From a virus, in IMG/VR virus record IMGVR_UViG_3300033996_001022, positions 1 to 64,000 of that record: DNA of 64,000 nucleotides. The stretch is one strand, 5' to 3'. A program made the position numbers and the translations under genes. Position 1 is the first letter of the stretch; each line of letters opens with the position of its first letter. Below the pieces are notes generated by a model. The model did not search any database, had not been told where the DNA came from, and saw only the letters and a list, made by a program, of their open reading frames with translations. Below, one piece after another: positions 61,598 through 64,000 of this stretch.

Positions 61598-62744
61598 TTT
61601 CTATGTTTTTTAATATTTTATCTAAACTATTGATTTCTAATTTGTTCCAAATTTCTCTATTATATATACATATATCTTTTAAATTTTTGTATAATTCATT
61701 TAACTCAATAATACTCTTTTCATTCAATTTTCTAACTAATTGTAACAATGTAAAAAATCTTTCTTGTGAATTTTCTATATCATCATAACTTTCATCCCAA
61801 AAATCAGAGAAAGTTTTAAAACCATAGGTTTTTAAATGTTTTAAATACCCATATCCGGCAAAAACTATGAATGGTTGATAATTTAATATTGGTTTTAATA
61901 TTTTTTCGGAAACAAATAATTCATTTTGTTCAAATGATGATTCTGTTACCAAATTTATACATGAATCTAAAAATAATTCTTTTTTAAAGGTATCATTTAC
62001 TCTAAAATTGCATTTATCTAATATTTTATGGGTATCTAACTCTATTGGTAATTTACTATTAAAAAAATCAATATCTATTTGTTCTTTTTTATCATTATCA
62101 TGCTCAGTACCATAAATTCTAGCATAACCTTCAGTTTTTAATAAAAAAGTAAAATATGAATCAGAGTAATTTCCAGTAAGATATTCGTTTAATAAAGATA
62201 TTCTATGTTCTTTGTCTAATGCCCTATTAAAACAAATAAATTTTTTATGTCTATACGTTTCTAATTCATTTAATTGTATTTCTTTACTTATATATCCTAA
62301 ATCATTATTAGTATCTCTAAAATATTGATTCCTATTCCATGTAGACTCTTCTAAAAAGAAATCAAATGATAGGATACCTTCCAATCGTCTATTACTATCA
62401 ATTAAATGGTATTTATTACTTGATAATTTTGTTTTTATGTATTCAAATCCTTCGATAAAGCTACTTATATTGCATGGGTCGGGTATCGAAGTAAATAATA
62501 ATTTTACATCATTGTTTTTTATAAAATCATATACACTATCTGGTATGTTTAATAGGGTTTGAAATTTTTGATTACCCTCAATCAATAGTATATTTCTATA
62601 ACCTATCTTTATTTCAGAATTTATAGTGTAAGAATAATTTTTACTTTGAATATAATTAAAAATTGGGCCTTGCATAGCATAACTTTCATCTCCATTATAC
62701 TCATATGTATTCTTTAAGAATACAAAATTTAAAATACTACCCAT
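61587..62744 (-). CDS. Glycosyltransferase-like protein 2 (paralogue of 57652-59097)
   Basis: The product is 385 residues. The C-terminus has LFVSEKILKPILNYQPFIVF then GFKTFSDFWDESYDDIEN, matching protein 1. The N-terminal half differs and has KKFICFNRALDKEHRISLLN near the middle. No membrane anchor is present. It shares a 50-bp identical stretch with its paralogue but otherwise differs strongly. It overlaps both neighbours. It probably adds a sugar to the same surface glycan. Confidence 0.78.
   Translation of the reverse strand: MGSILNFVFLKNTYEYNGDESYAMQGPIFNYIQSKNYSYTINSEIKIGYRNILLIEGNQKFQTLLNIPDSVYDFIKNNDVKLLFTSIPDPCNISSFIEGFEYIKTKLSSNKYHLIDSNRRLEGILSFDFFLEESTWNRNQYFRDTNNDLGYISKEIQLNELETYRHKKFICFNRALDKEHRISLLNEYLTGNYSDSYFTFLLKTEGYARIYGTEHDNDKKEQIDIDFFNSKLPIELDTHKILDKCNFRVNDTFKKELFLDSCINLVTESSFEQNELFVSEKILKPILNYQPFIVFAGYGYLKHLKTYGFKTFSDFWDESYDDIENSQERFFTLLQLVRKLNEKSIIELNELYKNLKDICIYNREIWNKLEINSLDKILKNIENEW
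61771..61820 (-). repeat. 50-bp stretch identical between glycosyltransferase paralogues, copy 2
   Basis: Identical to 57863-57912. Confidence 0.9.
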
Positions 62745-63367
62745 TTTCCTGTTCCATAATGTGGATATTTTGATTTATATTTATAATAGATAACATCTTC
62801 TGGTATTTCTCTCTGAATTTCTCCCCAAGTGTGTGATGTCGGTGTATTTGTAGAAACTTCATTATCTTCAACTACAAAATAAAGAGGTAAGTTGTGATTT
62901 CTAGCGTATTTATGCACCTCATAAAAAATTCCAGTCTCAAAAGTCATATCACCAATGAAACACCACACCTTTTTATCTTCACCTTTTAGTTTAATTGATT
63001 TAGCAACACCCAAAGCAATAGGTAAAATACCAGTTACAATAGCTGAAGAGTAAAAATTACACTTTTTATTTACAATTGTGATACTTCGGCCATCTAAAAT
63101 TTCATCCTTTAACCAAGATTCATCAATTCCATGTAAAAGTGCATGATAATGAGACCTCCAAGTAGAAAATACCCAATCATCTACCCCCACTTTTTTGAAT
63201 ATTTCTATTAATTCATCCTCATTTCCATTTGATAAATGTATTGGGCCTCTAATATCTCCTGCTTCCCAATGTTTAATAATATCATCTTCAAATTGAATGA
63301 GTTGTTCTTTAGTAAGATTACTATCTACCCATCGGTCTTCATGATAATTTAAATTTTTAATTTCCAT
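62729..63367 (-). CDS. TPP enzyme E1-alpha-like subunit
   Basis: The product is 212 residues. The TPP diphosphate site reads CFIGDMTFETGIFYEVHKYA, with GD-M in place of GDG, and ends 27 residues on at VVEDNEVSTNTP with the metal-ligand Asn. VFSTWRSHYHALLHGIDESW and AIVTGILPIALGVAKSIKLK match the E1-alpha core. It is much shorter than full E1-alpha (about 350-400 residues). It overlaps the second glycosyltransferase gene by 16 nt and the RmlC-like gene by 11 nt. It should pair with the protein at 59087-59635. Confidence 0.82.
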   Translation of the reverse strand: MEIKNLNYHEDRWVDSNLTKEQLIQFEDDIIKHWEAGDIRGPIHLSNGNEDELIEIFKKVGVDDWVFSTWRSHYHALLHGIDESWLKDEILDGRSITIVNKKCNFYSSAIVTGILPIALGVAKSIKLKGEDKKVWCFIGDMTFETGIFYEVHKYARNHNLPLYFVVEDNEVSTNTPTSHTWGEIQREIPEDVIYYKYKSKYPHYGTGKWVVF

Positions 63368-63941
63368 TTTTATCTCTATTTGAAAGTATTGGTTGTGCTA
63401 CAGGCCATTCAACATTAAATCGTTTATCGTTAAACACTATTGTTTTTTGTTTATTCTCATCGTTATATTCACCTTCATATGCCATTTTGTAAAAAAAGAT
63501 AGAATTATCCTCCATCACATAATGGCCATTAGCAAACATTGGTGGAATTAAGACCTGTGTTCCGGTTTCGGGTGAGATTATAAAAGATTCCCATTTACCA
63601 TAGGTTGGTGAGTTTGGTCTAACATCCATTACAACCAAATATATACGACCATGCAGACAACTTACTAATTTCCAAGTCTTTTCATCATAGTGCATTCCTC
63701 TCAATACTCCTACCTTTGATTTTGAGAACCTATCATGCTTAAATTCTAACCCATTGTTGCGTTCAGCGGCGGGCAACAAACGGTCATAATACTCTGAGTG
63801 ATAAGTTGTAGAGATTGAACCTCTATATTCATAATATGTGGATGGTTGTACGATTTTTATCTCTGGTAATACCAATCCATTGTAATAGTGAAAGTCATTC
63901 CACTCTCGTTCTTTGTAAAATATACTACGTCCTATTGCCAT
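63357..63941 (-). CDS. dTDP-4-dehydrorhamnose 3,5-epimerase-like protein (RmlC family)
   Basis: The product is 194 residues, the usual RmlC length. RFSKSKVGVLRGMHYDEKTW contains the catalytic His. LHGRIYLVVMDVRPNSPTYG and KWESFIISPETGTQVLIPPM are the cupin strands. FANGHYVMEDN replaces the more usual F-A-H-G-F. It probably epimerises a nucleotide-linked 4-keto sugar. The substrate may differ from dTDP-rhamnose because no RmlA, RmlB or RmlD lies in the window. No SD. Confidence 0.88.
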   Translation of the reverse strand: MAIGRSIFYKEREWNDFHYYNGLVLPEIKIVQPSTYYEYRGSISTTYHSEYYDRLLPAAERNNGLEFKHDRFSKSKVGVLRGMHYDEKTWKLVSCLHGRIYLVVMDVRPNSPTYGKWESFIISPETGTQVLIPPMFANGHYVMEDNSIFFYKMAYEGEYNDENKQKTIVFNDKRFNVEWPVAQPILSNRDKNGN

Positions 63942-64000
63942 AACTTAAAGGGAATCCATTTCTATACTTTGAAGACAAGTCTTGGATTAAAATTTTATAT
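63925..64000 (-). CDS. Possible C-terminal end of an upstream sugar-operon gene (partial)
   Basis: One frame is open from the window edge to a TAG at 63925-63927 that overlaps the start of the RmlC-like gene by 17 nt. It encodes 24 residues (ending YRNGFPLSYGNRT). The overlap length is like others in this operon. The fragment is too short to identify. Confidence 0.35.
   Translation of the reverse strand, partial: YKILIQDLSSKYRNGFPLSYGNRT

Noticed and set aside
1-64000. tRNA genes
   Set aside because: I looked for T-loop and acceptor patterns between genes and saw none. The gaps are short and AT-rich.

Overview
The window is one continuous stretch of an AT-rich, T4-like (contractile-tailed) bacteriophage genome. 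Every gene I can support lies on the minus strand, so transcription runs from high to low coordinates. It carries the T4-type late gene set: large terminase gp17, portal gp20, prohead protease gp21, scaffold gp22, major capsid gp23, neck proteins gp13, gp14 and gp15, sheath gp18, tube gp19, a tape measure and baseplate proteins. The host is most likely a member of the Bacteroidota. Three promoters at 32168-32199, 32809-32840 and 35582-35613 have a TTTG box, exactly 20 bp, then TAnnTTAG, close to the Bacteroidota -33/-7 consensus. Many genes also lack Shine-Dalgarno (SD) sequences, and the phage encodes a ribosomal protein bS21. The host assignment is an inference.

Layout in the direction of transcription. 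(1) 63941 to 56805 is a compact, overlapping sugar and surface-carbohydrate operon: an RmlC-like epimerase, a split TPP enzyme (E1-alpha-like and E1-beta-like halves), two NAD-dependent epimerases, two glycosyltransferase paralogues and a 2OG-Fe(II) oxygenase. (2) 56760 to 36312 is the head module. It holds a 1999-residue multidomain protein (nucleotidylyltransferase, HExxH metalloprotease and KxDG ligase-type domains), a zinc-ribbon protein, gp17, gp20, several modular head or core proteins, gp21, bS21, gp22 and gp23. A short motif of the form E-S-(V/I)-N-E recurs at module boundaries of these proteins and fits the T4 gp21 cleavage rule (hydrophobic-x-Glu). (3) 36182 to 31356 holds a GIY-YIG endonuclease and a small island driven by host-type promoters: an SF2 helicase with five homing-endonuclease-type C-terminal repeats, plus six short unknown genes. 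(4) 31281 to 26447 carries an SGNH hydrolase-like protein, a Dps-like protein, gp13, gp14, gp15 and two small proteins that share a C-terminal domain with gp15. (5) 26441 to 12038 is a 14-kb array of seven tail-fibre or virion-surface genes built from shuffled modules. (6) 12032 to 1 holds a glycosyltransferase, a Hint-domain virion protein, sheath, tube, a tail-assembly-chaperone/hub protein apparently extended by a +1 frameshift, the tape measure and a large baseplate protein cut by the window edge.

Regulation. A 9-bp motif, ATAYTTATA in the gene direction, lies upstream of almost every late transcription unit (20 intergenic copies). It is absent from the host-promoter island and from the sugar operon. 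It is the reverse complement of the familiar T4 late box TATAAATA. Rho-independent hairpins separate units at 5313, 6351, 20061, 30045, 31301, 32931 and 36230. AGGA/AGGAG SD sequences precede many late structural genes but none in the host-promoter island or sugar operon. With a phage-encoded bS21, this suggests a testable late translational switch. No gene-free stretch exceeds about 250 bases, and I saw no tRNA, CRISPR array or insertion sequence.
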